The notes beneath the pieces were generated by a model. The model was not told the origin of the DNA. It worked only from the letters and a program-made list of their open reading frames with translations, and ran no database searches. 64,000 bases of DNA from Granulicella aggregans. Its GTDB lineage: Bacteria; Acidobacteriota; Terriglobia; Terriglobales; Acidobacteriaceae. Of this stretch, positions 52,015 to 61,241 are shown in pieces. The stretch is taken from contig NZ_JACHIP010000001.1 in the NCBI RefSeq assembly GCF_014203275.1, forward strand, positions 744,001-808,000, given 5' to 3'. Each line of letters starts with the position of its first letter. Within the stretch, counting starts at the first letter, position 1. A program made the translations under genes and the position numbers.

Positions 52015-54705
52015 CTACTTCGGCAGCGTCATCGTCCCGTTCATTGTGAAGGAGACTTCAGACTTGCTCGTTGTCTCGCCGGGTTGAGCGCCGCCGATGC
52101 TTAGCTTGTACGAACCCGCCAGGATCGAACGTGCTCCCGCATCGTCTACGCTCGAGAACGACCGTGCTGGAATCTCGACAGCCACATTTTGGCTCTCGCC
52201 CGGTGCAAGATGCACGCGCTTGAAGCCAGCCAGCGAGTGAATAGGGCCGCCCTTCTGCGGCGTCTTCACATACGCCTCGACTACCTCGTCGCCAGCAACG
52301 CCTCCGCTGTTGGTGACAGCTACGGTCGCTGTAACCGGATCGCCAGCTTTGACTGAAGCGGAAGACAACTGCACCGGCCCATACTTGAACGTCGTATAGC
52401 TTAGACCATATCCAAAGCCCCACAGCGGCTTGCCCGAGTAGTAGCGATACGTCCGGTTCTTCAGCGTGTAGTCGGCAAACGCGGGAAGGTCATCAACCGA
52501 AGCATAAAAGGTAAGCGGCAGCCTTCCCGCAGGATTGTTCTCGCCCGCCAGCGTCTGCGCAATCGCAGTGCCCCCCTCGACGCCCGGGTACCACGCCTGG
52601 ATCACCGCCGCAGCGTGCTCCTTCGCCCACGTCATCGCCAGTGCGCTCCCAGTCAATGACACGACGATCACTGGTTTGCCCGTCGCCGCCACCGCCTCCA
52701 GCAAATCCTGCTGCGACTTCGGAAGCGCGATGCTGGTGCGATCGCCGCCATTGAACCCATCCATCTTTACCGGCATCTCCTCGCCTTCAAGCTGCGGCGA
52801 AAGCCCGACGAACGCGACGACCACATCAGAGGCATTCGCTGCAGCCACAGCCTCCTGCAGCTGACCACTCGCCGGAGCCTCCCAGCGCAGCGTCGTGCCT
52901 CCGCCAGCCAGGTCGCCGGAGTGGCTGTACTTCATCTCGAAGGCATGCGGCTTTGTATCTTCAAACGTCATCTCGATGCGAAGCGGCTTCGGCCCCTTCA
53001 TAATCGGTGGCGCAGAGGGCGACGCTCCTGGTGCCATCTTGAAGTTGCCCATGTCTAGCTTGCTGCCGGTCATGCTGCCTTCACCCAACACCTTGCCATC
53101 CACTGCAAAGCTGTACACCTCATTGGGAGAGTAGGGAAAGCCTTCGCCGCCCTGCACAACAAACGTGTACTTACCTGGAGCCGGCACACTCAGCATTCCC
53201 GTCCAGCGCACGGAGTAGTCGTGCGTCTGAATTTCCGGAACCGGAGCTGCATCCCGCCAGTCATGTTGAATGTCCTTCTCGATCCGCTCTACTACCGGCC
53301 GTCCCGTCCAATCGGCATCGGCGAAGTATTCTGTCTTAAGACCTTCACCGAAGACCGTGCGTGGCACCGGCACGCTGAAACCAGTAGCCAATGTCGCTCC
53401 CTGCGCGTAGTGAATTGCTGCGCCAGGAAACTGCTTCATGATGCCGTCCACCGGATACACCGCATTCACCGAAACGCCGTTGTAGTTGCCCTCCAGAGAG
53501 GTCAGCAGCGCAGCCGTCGGACCAACCACGGCAATCGACTGCGTCTCCCTCTTCAGCGGAAGAGCCCCGGTGTTCTTCAGCAGCACCATCGTCTCCTGCG
53601 CAGCCTTCAGCGCCACCTCGCGATGAGGCTCAGACGCGGTCTCCGTAAAAGGAATCTTGTCGTTCGGGTTCATCCCCGGCTTATCAAACATGCCAAGCTG
53701 AAAGCGCGCCGTATAGAGCCGCTCCGCCGCCTGCGTCAGCAGATCCTCCGAGACCACATTCTGCTTCACCGCATCCGCCAGCGTGTTGAAGCCCGGAGCC
53801 CAGATGCTGCACGAAAGGTCCGTCCCCGCCTTGATCGAGATCACCGCTGCGTGCAGGATATCCGGGGCATTGTGATGCCCGTTCGTCACGTCCATGATCG
53901 CCGCGCAGTCTGACACAACAAATCCCTTGAAGCCCCACGCATCGCGCAGATGCTCCTTCAGCAGCATCGTGTTCGCGCATGCCGACATGCCGTCAACCGC
54001 GTTATACGCACACATCACCGACTTCACATGGCCATCGATCACCGTCGTACGAAACGCCGGCAGATAAGTCTCCTCCAGGTCGCGCGGGCTCACATCCACG
54101 TTGGCCGTATGTCGTGTCGACTCCGGCCCACTATGCACGGCAAAGTGCTTGCTCGTCGCAACCGCCTTCGGGTGGTCAGGGTCGTCGCCCTGAACGCCCT
54201 CAATGAAAGCAACGCCCATCTTGCCGGTCAGGAACGGGTCTTCGCCGTATGTCTCCTGCCCGCGTCCCCAGCGCGGATCGCGAAAGATATTGATGTTCGG
54301 CGACCAGAAGGTGAGCCCATAGAAGATGCGATGATTGTTCTCGCGCTGTGCCTGGTTGAACTTCGACCGGCCCTCGGTCGAGATGATGTCACCCACTCTA
54401 TGCAACAACGCCGGGTCCCACGTCGCTCCCATGCCTATCGCCTGCGGAAAAACGGTCGCGTAGCCGGAGTTCGCCACGCCGTGCAGCGCTTCGCTCCACG
54501 TCTGGTAGTCAGGAACCCCGAGCCGCGGAATCGCCGTCGCCCAGTCCTCAAGCTGCGCAGCCTTCTCCTCGACCGTCATGCGCGAGACGATATCGTGCGC
54601 TCGCACCGCAGCGGGCTGTGAGGCATCCTGATAGACAGCGGGCGTCGTCTGCGCCAGCATCGAACCTGAGAGAAGAAGAGCACCCACCACGAACGTTCGC
54701 GTCAC
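52015..54705 (-). CDS. Exported GH3 beta-glycosidase with PA14 domain, second copy
   Basis: An 896-residue secreted GH3 enzyme. Signal peptide about 3-18, catalytic barrel with TWSEALHGVANSGYATVFPQ and SPNINIFRDPRWGRGQETYG, nucleophile D in FVVSDCAAI, a PA14-type insert (VRWTGMLSVPAPGKYTFVVQ), second domain and C-terminal fibronectin-like domain. A longer frame exists, but GTG 54705 has AAGGAG 8 bases upstream and is followed by the signal peptide. Related to the GH3 at 14.1 kb but with WSEALHG in place of WNEGLHG, hinting at beta-glucosidase or another specificity. No other carbohydrate gene is adjacent. Confidence 0.87.
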   Translation of the reverse strand: MTRTFVVGALLLSGSMLAQTTPAVYQDASQPAAVRAHDIVSRMTVEEKAAQLEDWATAIPRLGVPDYQTWSEALHGVANSGYATVFPQAIGMGATWDPALLHRVGDIISTEGRSKFNQAQRENNHRIFYGLTFWSPNINIFRDPRWGRGQETYGEDPFLTGKMGVAFIEGVQGDDPDHPKAVATSKHFAVHSGPESTRHTANVDVSPRDLEETYLPAFRTTVIDGHVKSVMCAYNAVDGMSACANTMLLKEHLRDAWGFKGFVVSDCAAIMDVTNGHHNAPDILHAAVISIKAGTDLSCSIWAPGFNTLADAVKQNVVSEDLLTQAAERLYTARFQLGMFDKPGMNPNDKIPFTETASEPHREVALKAAQETMVLLKNTGALPLKRETQSIAVVGPTAALLTSLEGNYNGVSVNAVYPVDGIMKQFPGAAIHYAQGATLATGFSVPVPRTVFGEGLKTEYFADADWTGRPVVERIEKDIQHDWRDAAPVPEIQTHDYSVRWTGMLSVPAPGKYTFVVQGGEGFPYSPNEVYSFAVDGKVLGEGSMTGSKLDMGNFKMAPGASPSAPPIMKGPKPLRIEMTFEDTKPHAFEMKYSHSGDLAGGGTTLRWEAPASGQLQEAVAAANASDVVVAFVGLSPQLEGEEMPVKMDGFNGGDRTSIALPKSQQDLLEAVAATGKPVIVVSLTGSALAMTWAKEHAAAVIQAWYPGVEGGTAIAQTLAGENNPAGRLPLTFYASVDDLPAFADYTLKNRTYRYYSGKPLWGFGYGLSYTTFKYGPVQLSSASVKAGDPVTATVAVTNSGGVAGDEVVEAYVKTPQKGGPIHSLAGFKRVHLAPGESQNVAVEIPARSFSSVDDAGARSILAGSYKLSIGGAQPGETTSKSEVSFTMNGTMTLPK

Positions 54706-55043
54706 TTGTCTGACTCCTTGAACCTGCTTGAGATCGAATCCCCTGGACTTCAAAACGCCATCCTTGCATTCGCCAGCCGACAATCGATGAAGTAAATCGA
54801 TTTCGCAGGGCGATTCTGTAAGCATCTGGAAGGCGCACCCACTATAAGTCCGGGCCACTGGAATGTGCAAGCCACTCGCCGGGTGGAACTGTGTCAGTGC
54901 AGCCTGACCCACCACGTTTGCTACGATAAGCGACAGAGGCAAACCTGTTTCGAAGCCGCCGCGATGCGAGTCGATTCGCGGCAAAGATCGCAATCCCTGC
55001 CGGGCATCGTATGCTCTGCCGCCTCCCTCGAAAAGAGCGCACC

Positions 55044-55886
55044 GTGAATTACCTCGTCTCTCCGGCTTGGCTCAAGGAACACCTCTCCGCCTCGGATATC
55101 ATCGTCCTCGACGCTTCACTTCCCCTCGTTGGCGTCACTCCCGTGGTCGATGTCCACGCCCGTTATCTCGAAGCCCACATCCCCGGCGCTGTCTTCTTCG
55201 ACATCGAAGCCCTCTCCGATCACGAAACCTCCCTGCCCCACATGCTGCCGTCGCCCGAAGCCTTCGCCCTCAGCATGGCGGCTCTTGGCGTCAGCAGCAC
55301 GGCACATCTCGTCGTCTACGAGCAGCAGCCCGTCTTCTCCGCGCCTCGGGCCTGGTGGACGCTCCGCGCCTTTGGCGCAAAGCGCGTCTCCATGCTCGAT
55401 GGCGGACTGCCTGCGTGGATCTCCTCCGGCGGCCCAACCGAGCCAGGCTCCGTGCATCGTTCGGCCGCGCAATTCACCGCCGTGCTCGATCCCATCGCTG
55501 TCAAAGATCTCGCGTCGATCAAAGACCTCTTGGCCTCTCACGCTCAGGTCGTCGACGCCCGCTCCGCAGCCCGCTTCAACGGCACCGCCCCGGAGCCACG
55601 CCCCGGCTTGCGCTCCGGCCACATGCCCGGCGCAACCAGTCTCCCCTTCGGCGAACTGGTGCAGGATGGCCGCCTCCGACCACGCGAAGAACTACGCTCC
55701 GCCTTCGAGCAACGCGGCCTCGACCTGAACCGACCCATCACCACCACCTGCGGCTCCGGCGTAACCGCCTCTGTCCTCGCTCTCGCGCTTGAACTCGCAG
55801 GCGCAGACGACATCAGCCTCTACGACGGTTCATGGGCCGAGTACGCCTCCCAGCCCGATGCAGAGATCATGGGGACCCAAGCCTGA
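55044..55886 (+). CDS. Thiosulfate/3-mercaptopyruvate sulfurtransferase
   Basis: A 280-residue two-domain rhodanese. The inactive first domain spans about 4-130 (HIPGAVFFDIEALSD, SMAALGVSSTAHLVVYEQQP, RVSMLDGGLPAWISSGGP) and the active second about 150-275, with catalytic C236 in TTCGSGVTASVLALAL; CGSGVT is the mercaptopyruvate type of loop. It moves sulfane sulfur from 3-mercaptopyruvate or thiosulfate to thiols or cyanide. Start GTG 55044 fits the usual N-terminus, though its ribosome-binding site is weak. First gene of a tight operon with a ChbG/HpnK-type deacetylase and bshA, linking sulfur transfer with bacillithiol. Confidence 0.85.
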   Translation: MNYLVSPAWLKEHLSASDIIVLDASLPLVGVTPVVDVHARYLEAHIPGAVFFDIEALSDHETSLPHMLPSPEAFALSMAALGVSSTAHLVVYEQQPVFSAPRAWWTLRAFGAKRVSMLDGGLPAWISSGGPTEPGSVHRSAAQFTAVLDPIAVKDLASIKDLLASHAQVVDARSAARFNGTAPEPRPGLRSGHMPGATSLPFGELVQDGRLRPREELRSAFEQRGLDLNRPITTTCGSGVTASVLALALELAGADDISLYDGSWAEYASQPDAEIMGTQA

Positions 55887-55890
55887 TCCG

Positions 55891-56763
55891 ATGCCGACCC
55901 GCCTCATCATCAACGCCGATGACTTCGGCCTCACGCCCGGCGTCAACCGCGCCATCGCCGAACTTCACCAGGCAGGCGCGCTCACCTCAGCCACGCTCAT
56001 GGCCAACGGCACAGCCTTCGACGACGCCGTCGCCATCGCCCACGCCAACCCAACACTCGGCGTAGGCTGCCACGTCGTTCTCACCGACGGCGACCCCGTC
56101 TCGCAGCCCGAATCGATCCCTTCGCTGCTGGGCCCAAATTCAGGCCTAGATCGCCGTTCACTCCGCCCAAAGCTTCTCGACTTCGTTCGCGATCTCGTCC
56201 TCGGTCGCATCAGCGAGCTCGACATAGAGCGCGAAGCCACGGCGCAGATTCGCAAGCTGCAGCACGCCGGCATCGCCGTCACGCACATCGACACCCACAA
56301 ACACACCCACATGTTCCCGCAGGTCACGCGTCCTCTGCTCCGGGTCGCGGAAGCCCATGGCATTCGCGCTATCCGCCATCCGTTCGAAGCGCGATGGAGC
56401 TGGTCGCTCGGCCACGGCGGCGTCTCACGCCGTATCCAGATGAAGATCCTCGATCAGCTTCGGCAGCCCTTCAACGCGCAACCTGAAATACTCTTCGAAG
56501 AGGTCCGCTCCACAACCGGTAGCATCGGCATCTCTGCCACCGGCGACCTGGATCAGCAAACGCTCGTTCAAATCATGGCAAAGTTACCCGAAGGCACCTG
56601 GGAGCTCGTCTGCCACCCCGGCTACAACGACACTGACCTCGACGGTATCTCAACCCGCCTGCGTAGCCACCGCAAGATAGAGTACGATGCCCTGCTTGCG
56701 GTCATCCCTGAAATACTCTCGCACCCAAACCCGCCCGCGCTCATCCACTATGGGTACCTATGA
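55891..56763 (+). CDS. ChbG/HpnK (YdjC-like) carbohydrate deacetylase
   Basis: A 290-residue metal-dependent deacetylase-fold protein. Metal and active-site motifs: LIINADDFGLTPGVNRAIAE (about 5-24), the LGVGCHVVLTDGDP loop, and THIDTHKHTHMFPQVTRPLL (about 126-145). Characterised relatives remove an acetyl group from chitooligosaccharides; HpnK relatives occur with hopanoid genes, none of which is here. It starts 4 bases after the sulfurtransferase stop, and its stop overlaps the bshA start by 4 bases. It could deacetylate GlcNAc-malate, the BshA product, in the way BshB does, but that is only a context-based idea. Confidence 0.8.
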   Translation: MPTRLIINADDFGLTPGVNRAIAELHQAGALTSATLMANGTAFDDAVAIAHANPTLGVGCHVVLTDGDPVSQPESIPSLLGPNSGLDRRSLRPKLLDFVRDLVLGRISELDIEREATAQIRKLQHAGIAVTHIDTHKHTHMFPQVTRPLLRVAEAHGIRAIRHPFEARWSWSLGHGGVSRRIQMKILDQLRQPFNAQPEILFEEVRSTTGSIGISATGDLDQQTLVQIMAKLPEGTWELVCHPGYNDTDLDGISTRLRSHRKIEYDALLAVIPEILSHPNPPALIHYGYL

Positions 56764-57920
56764 AGATCGGCATCACCTGCTATCCCACTTACGGCGGCTC
56801 GGGCGTCGTCGCCACCGAGCTCGGTATCGAGCTCGCCGCGCGCGGCCATGAGATCCACTTCATCACCTCCTCGCAGCCCTTCCGCCTCACCGGCCGCGAG
56901 GCCAACATCTTCTTCCACGAAGTCGCGGTCTATCAGTACCCGCTCTTCGAGCACCCCCCCTACGACCTGGCCCTCGCCACTCGCATGGCCGAGGTCGCCG
57001 AGTTCTACTCGCTCGATCTCCTCCACGTCCACTACGCCATTCCGCACTCGGTCAGCGCCCTGCTCGCCCGCCAGATGCTCGCCGCCCGCGGCAAACACCT
57101 GCCCTTCATCACTACGCTGCACGGCACGGACATCACCCTCGTAGGTCTCGACCGCTCTTACTTGCCCATCACCCGCTTCGGCATTATGGAGTCCGACGGC
57201 GTCACCGCCATCTCCAGCTATCTCCGCGATCGCACCCGTGAGGCCTTCGACATCCACTCCGAGATCGAAGTCATCCATAACTTCGTCAACTGCGACGTCT
57301 ACGTCCGCAATCCCGACCTCGTCGCCGAGATGCGCCCCCGCTATGCCGCGTCCAACGAAAAGCTGATCGTCCACCTCTCCAACTTCCGCCCGGTCAAGCG
57401 CGTCACCGACGTCGTCGAAGTCTTCGCCCGCATCGCCAAGGAAGTCCCCTCACGCCTGCTGCTCATCGGCGATGGCCCCGACCGCTCCGCCGCCGAATAC
57501 CTCGCCATGCGCCATGGCGTTCAAGACCGCATCCACTTTCTCGGCAAACAGGACAACGTGAACGAACTTCTCCCGCTAGCCGACCTCATGATCATGCCCT
57601 CCGAGATGGAGTCCTTCGGCCTCGCAGCGCTCGAAGCCATGGCCTGCGGTGTTCCCGCCATCGCCACCCGCGTAGGTGGCGTCGCGGAGCTGATCGACGA
57701 CGGCGTCACCGGCCGCCTCTTCGAAGTTGGCGACGTTGAAGGCATGGCCGCCGCCGCCATCGGGCTACTCAAAGACCGCATCGACCTAAGCACCATGGCC
57801 CACGCCGCCCGCCGTACCGCGCAGGACCGCTTCTGCGCTACTCGCATCATTCCGCTTTATGAGGAGTACTACCAGCGCGTGATCGACCGCACCGCTAAAG
57901 CTCCCGCAGAACTCCCATAA
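56760..57920 (+). CDS. bshA: N-acetyl-alpha-D-glucosaminyl L-malate synthase BshA
   Basis: A 386-residue GT4 glycosyltransferase making GlcNAc-malate from UDP-GlcNAc and L-malate, the first step of bacillithiol synthesis. The start [20 protein letters not shown] is diagnostic, as are [56 protein letters not shown] and the C-terminal donor site [20 protein letters not shown]. Overlaps the deacetylase gene by 4 bases, so coupled. Its 3' end overlaps the convergent TetR gene by 26 bp. bshB and bshC are not in the window. Confidence 0.95.
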   Translation: MKIGITCYPTYGGSGVVATELGIELAARGHEIHFITSSQPFRLTGREANIFFHEVAVYQYPLFEHPPYDLALATRMAEVAEFYSLDLLHVHYAIPHSVSALLARQMLAARGKHLPFITTLHGTDITLVGLDRSYLPITRFGIMESDGVTAISSYLRDRTREAFDIHSEIEVIHNFVNCDVYVRNPDLVAEMRPRYAASNEKLIVHLSNFRPVKRVTDVVEVFARIAKEVPSRLLLIGDGPDRSAAEYLAMRHGVQDRIHFLGKQDNVNELLPLADLMIMPSEMESFGLAALEAMACGVPAIATRVGGVAELIDDGVTGRLFEVGDVEGMAAAAIGLLKDRIDLSTMAHAARRTAQDRFCATRIIPLYEEYYQRVIDRTAKAPAELP

Positions 57921-58461
57921 AGTTCTCGATCCTGCGCGAGCCTGTCGCGTTACCTACAAGGTTCTGGTCGATGCTGATCCCGGAGAAGTAAGTCATCGCC
58001 ATCTCCGCGATAAAACTCGCGTCTCCTCGCGCGGCCGCCGCTTCTATGTTCTCCACCAGCAATCGTTTGATCGGCGTCATACTCCTCGCCACAATCGCCC
58101 GCGCCTCATCCGGCAGCACCGCAAGCTCTCGCATCGAACTCACAGAAAAGCAGCCCTTCTGCCCCGGCCAGCAGCTCAAAGCCATGCGCAGATAGCTCTC
58201 TACATTGGCCCAGCCCTTCGGCTCTTGGGCCAGAACGTCAATCAGCCCACTTGTCTCGAGATATCGTTTCAATGCGGCTAAGAACAAGTCTTCTTTGTCC
58301 TTGAACTCCGTATAAAGCCCCGAACGGTTTACTCCGGTCGCTGTCTCCAGATCGGCCAGCGTGGTGTCCGAAAACCCATGCTTCCAAAAGACCGGGATCG
58401 CCTTATCCAGCACCTCTTCGCGGTTGAAGTTCTTTGGGCGGCCCGTTCTCATAAAATTCAT
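57895..58461 (-). CDS. TetR-family regulator
   Basis: A 188-residue regulator. The TetR helix-turn-helix is at about 9-56 (NREEVLDKAIPVFWKHGFSD, TLADLETATGVNRSGLYTEF); the C-terminal half with KGCFSVSSMRELAVL is typical of TetR proteins paired with oxidoreductases. Starts at 58461, 58452 or TTG 58488 are all possible; none has a good ribosome-binding site. Divergent from an Old Yellow Enzyme gene, which it probably represses in the absence of an electrophile. The stop lies inside the convergent bshA gene. Confidence 0.85.
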   Translation of the reverse strand: MNFMRTGRPKNFNREEVLDKAIPVFWKHGFSDTTLADLETATGVNRSGLYTEFKDKEDLFLAALKRYLETSGLIDVLAQEPKGWANVESYLRMALSCWPGQKGCFSVSSMRELAVLPDEARAIVARSMTPIKRLLVENIEAAAARGDASFIAEMAMTYFSGISIDQNLVGNATGSRRIENFMGVLREL

Positions 58462-58470
58462 TATCGGCTT

Positions 58471-58488
58471 TTGCACTGTCCGGTGCAA
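58471..58488. promoter_or_regulatory. Inverted repeat at the TetR start
   Basis: TTGCAC and GTGCAA arms with a 6-base spacer lie immediately upstream of the TetR ATG. The site suits autoregulation by the TetR protein. Confidence 0.4.
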
Positions 58489-58539
58489 TAATGGCGTCGC
58501 CGGCTGCGGCCTCCTAACTTTTGCATCTTCCTAGACTTT

Positions 58540-58555
58540 TGAACCATCTAGTTCA
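58540..58555. promoter_or_regulatory. Inverted repeat in the TetR/OYE divergent promoter
   Basis: TGAAC and GTTCA arms with a 6-base spacer, overlapped by CTAGA...TCTAG (58531-58551). It is 44 bp before the Old Yellow Enzyme start, so a TetR operator here would control both genes. Confidence 0.45.
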
Positions 58556-58598
58556 TAACTACTGCTGAGAATCAGAGAAGCAGCACGGAGGCAAGAAA

Positions 58599-59720
58599 AT
58601 GAGCAACACCAGCAAGCTCTTCACTCCCGTCGACTTTGGCCCCACGCACCTGAAGCATCGCGTCGTCATGGCGCCCCTCACCCGCTCTCGCTCCACCCAG
58701 CCCGACGCAGTCCCCGGCGATCTCATGGCCGAATACTACGAACAGCGCGCCTCAGAGGGAGGTCTCATCATCGGCGAAGCCACTAACATCTCGCTCGCCA
58801 GCCGTGGCTGGTACGGCGCTCCCGGCCTCTTCACCGATGCGCAGGTCGAAGGCTGGAAGAAGGTTCTCGCTCGCGTCCGCGCCAAGGGCGGCAAGATGTT
58901 CGCGCAACTCTGGCACACCGGCCGCGCCTCCCATATCAGTAACAATGGCGGAGTCCACCCCGTCTCTGCCTCCGTCAATCCGGAGTACTGGCAGGACGAG
59001 ACGAAGCTCACCTCCACACCGGACGGCTGGGTCAAGCCCTCGCCGCACCGCGCTCTTGAAGTCTCCGAGATCAAATCCATCATTGAGGACTACCGCGCCG
59101 CCGCTAAACGCGCGATGGATGCCGGCTTCGACGGCGTCGAGCTTCACGCAGCCAACGGCTACCTCGTCGACCAGTTCCTGCAGGACAACAGCAACCACCG
59201 CACAGATGAGTACGGCGGCTCCATTCCGAACCGCGCACGTCTCTTGCTCGAGGTCGTCCCTGCTCTAATTTCAGTCTGGGGAGCTGACCGCGTCGCCGTC
59301 CGCATTGGCCCCGGCGGCAAGTGGAACAACATGGACGACAGCAATCCTGATGCCCTCTTCAGCTACGTCGCCGAGCAACTCAACCAGTTCGGCCTCGCCT
59401 ACCTTCACGTCGTCGAACCCCGCGTCAGGGGAAACATCGTGGTTGGTGGTGACGACCAACCCCCAATTGGCGCGGAGCGCCTGCGCAAGATCTTCAAAGG
59501 AAAGATCATCGCCGCCGGAGGCTTCGAGCCCGATACCGCCGAAAAGATCATCGCCGCCGGTGATGCTGATGCTGTGGCCTTCGGTCGCCACTTCATCTCA
59601 AACCCCGACCTGCCCGCACGCATCCAGCAGGGCCTGCCACTAACCGACTACGACCGCGGCACCTTCTACACCTTTGAAGCAAAGGGGTACACCGACTACA
59701 CACCCTACGCTTCAAAATAA
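58599..59720 (+). CDS. Old Yellow Enzyme, NADH:flavin oxidoreductase (NemA-like alkene reductase)
   Basis: A 373-residue FMN barrel enzyme that reduces activated C=C bonds and other electrophiles. Motifs: KHRVVMAPLTRSRSTQPDAV (about 19-38), GEATNISLASRGWYGAPGLF, QLWHTGRASH, the substrate-anion site H-x-x-N in VELHAANGYLVDQFLQDNSN (about 179-198), EYGGSIPNR and the C-terminal FMN-phosphate site AFGRHFISNPDLPARI. GGAGG lies 7 bases before the ATG. Divergent from its probable TetR regulator; likely a detoxification enzyme. Confidence 0.93.
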   Translation: MSNTSKLFTPVDFGPTHLKHRVVMAPLTRSRSTQPDAVPGDLMAEYYEQRASEGGLIIGEATNISLASRGWYGAPGLFTDAQVEGWKKVLARVRAKGGKMFAQLWHTGRASHISNNGGVHPVSASVNPEYWQDETKLTSTPDGWVKPSPHRALEVSEIKSIIEDYRAAAKRAMDAGFDGVELHAANGYLVDQFLQDNSNHRTDEYGGSIPNRARLLLEVVPALISVWGADRVAVRIGPGGKWNNMDDSNPDALFSYVAEQLNQFGLAYLHVVEPRVRGNIVVGGDDQPPIGAERLRKIFKGKIIAAGGFEPDTAEKIIAAGDADAVAFGRHFISNPDLPARIQQGLPLTDYDRGTFYTFEAKGYTDYTPYASK

Positions 59721-59786
59721 CTCACTTCGTGAGCTCTGGTAACTCATCCATGCGCAGTTTCATCGCGCATGGGTGGGACGTAGGAC

Positions 59787-61187
59787 TTATCCCCGCGAGA
59801 TCGCCTTCATGGCTGCTCCCCATCCCACCTGCGCTACCGCCCCGAGCTCCGCCCACGGCCCCGCGCCCGAATCCAGAATCGGCATGAGCAGCACCACCTT
59901 GGTCCCACGCCCCGGCCGGCTCTCGATCGACACCTCGGCCTCTTGCCCGTAGAGCACCTCCATCCGCTCTCTCACGTTCCGCATGCCAATCCCCGTTCCT
60001 GGCCGCACCAGTCCACTCACGGGCGAGGCGGAGGCACTCTCCGGCGCCATACCCACGCCATCGTCTTCCACTTCGATCTCAAGCCGCCCATCAATAATCC
60101 GACTGCGCAACGTCACCGTTCCCCCATTGATCCGCGGTTCCAGCCCATGCTTGATGCTGTTCTCGATCAATGGCTGTAGAAGCATGCTGGGGACGACGAT
60201 GTTGAGCGTCTCCTCAGAAATCTCCTTCACCACCCGCAGTTTCGATCCAAACCGGACCACCTCGATCGCCAGATAGTCGTCGGTAAAGGCAAGCTCCTCG
60301 CTGAACGGGACGAACGCCTCACGGTCTTTGAGCAACACGCGCAGGATGTTCGCCAGCTTCACGATCATCTCCCGAGCAAGCTCCGGCTGCGATCGCACCA
60401 GCGATGTGATTGAGTTCAGCGTGTTGAAAAGAAAATGCGGATTGATCTGCCGCTGCAGCGCATCCAGCCGAGCCTCCAGCAGCAACCTTCCCTGCTCTTC
60501 GAGCTGCCGCTCAATCCGGATCGCATTCCAGATCTTCAACGGTATGCCCACGACTACCGGAGCCGAGGCGCAGATCGCCAGCTCGATTAACCATGAGTCC
60601 GCATACAGATCGAAGAAGTGTCGCGGATAGAATCTGGCAAACAGGCTGATGGCAAACTGCATCGCCGTGATCAGGACCAGAAGAATGATCTGCCGATCGA
60701 AGTGCGGCCGCCTCACATTGCGCTTGAACCACCGATAGATGCTTAGATCGATCAACGGCGAAAAAAGCCAGATGTCGTTCTCATCCACAAAGGCGCTGAA
60801 GCTTCCCGCCACTGCGGCCACCAGCAGATTTACCGGCAACGCCCAGTACTCGTGGTGCAACACCGCGGGTAAGGCCATTGCGGCACCGCCTAGTGCGGCG
60901 TAGGCCGGCCCAAGGAGCAGACCCAGCAGAATCGTCGCTTCGAAGCTGATGTCAGCCGCCAGGAAGTTCGGCACCGTCACCCTCACCCACACGCCGAGCA
61001 TCAGCGGTACGCAGATCATCGCCGTAAGCTTCAGCGTCTGCCGAGGCTTCCTGTCCTTCTGCAACAGCAGGCGCTTGAAGCGGACAGACCTCGCAAGCGA
61101 GCTCGACACCGCAGCCGCGACACCCAGTTCAATCAGCAGCGTGATGAGGATTAGCTTGGGATCGACCGCGTTGGCAAGATGGGTCAC
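59787..61187 (-). CDS. LytS-type sensor histidine kinase
   Basis: A 466-residue membrane kinase. Five or six helices in the first 220 residues (LITLLIELGVAAAVSS, AMICVPLMLGVWV and others) form a 5TM-LYT-like sensor, then a short coiled coil and the His_kinase domain with phosphorylated H251 in QRQINPHFLFNTLNSI, followed by an ATPase domain with QPLIENSIKHGLEP and EDDGVGMAP plus GTGIGMRNVRERM. A LytTR response regulator normally sits beside such kinases, but none is present on either side, so the partner is elsewhere. Start GTG 61187 lacks a ribosome-binding site; it is divergent from gmk with 54 bp between. Confidence 0.85.
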   Translation of the reverse strand: MTHLANAVDPKLILITLLIELGVAAAVSSSLARSVRFKRLLLQKDRKPRQTLKLTAMICVPLMLGVWVRVTVPNFLAADISFEATILLGLLLGPAYAALGGAAMALPAVLHHEYWALPVNLLVAAVAGSFSAFVDENDIWLFSPLIDLSIYRWFKRNVRRPHFDRQIILLVLITAMQFAISLFARFYPRHFFDLYADSWLIELAICASAPVVVGIPLKIWNAIRIERQLEEQGRLLLEARLDALQRQINPHFLFNTLNSITSLVRSQPELAREMIVKLANILRVLLKDREAFVPFSEELAFTDDYLAIEVVRFGSKLRVVKEISEETLNIVVPSMLLQPLIENSIKHGLEPRINGGTVTLRSRIIDGRLEIEVEDDGVGMAPESASASPVSGLVRPGTGIGMRNVRERMEVLYGQEAEVSIESRPGRGTKVVLLMPILDSGAGPWAELGAVAQVGWGAAMKAISRG

Positions 61188-61241
61188 ACATTTACTGTAA
61201 TGCCTGAGTTCTTCGCCAGCGGTTACACTTAATCCGATCCC

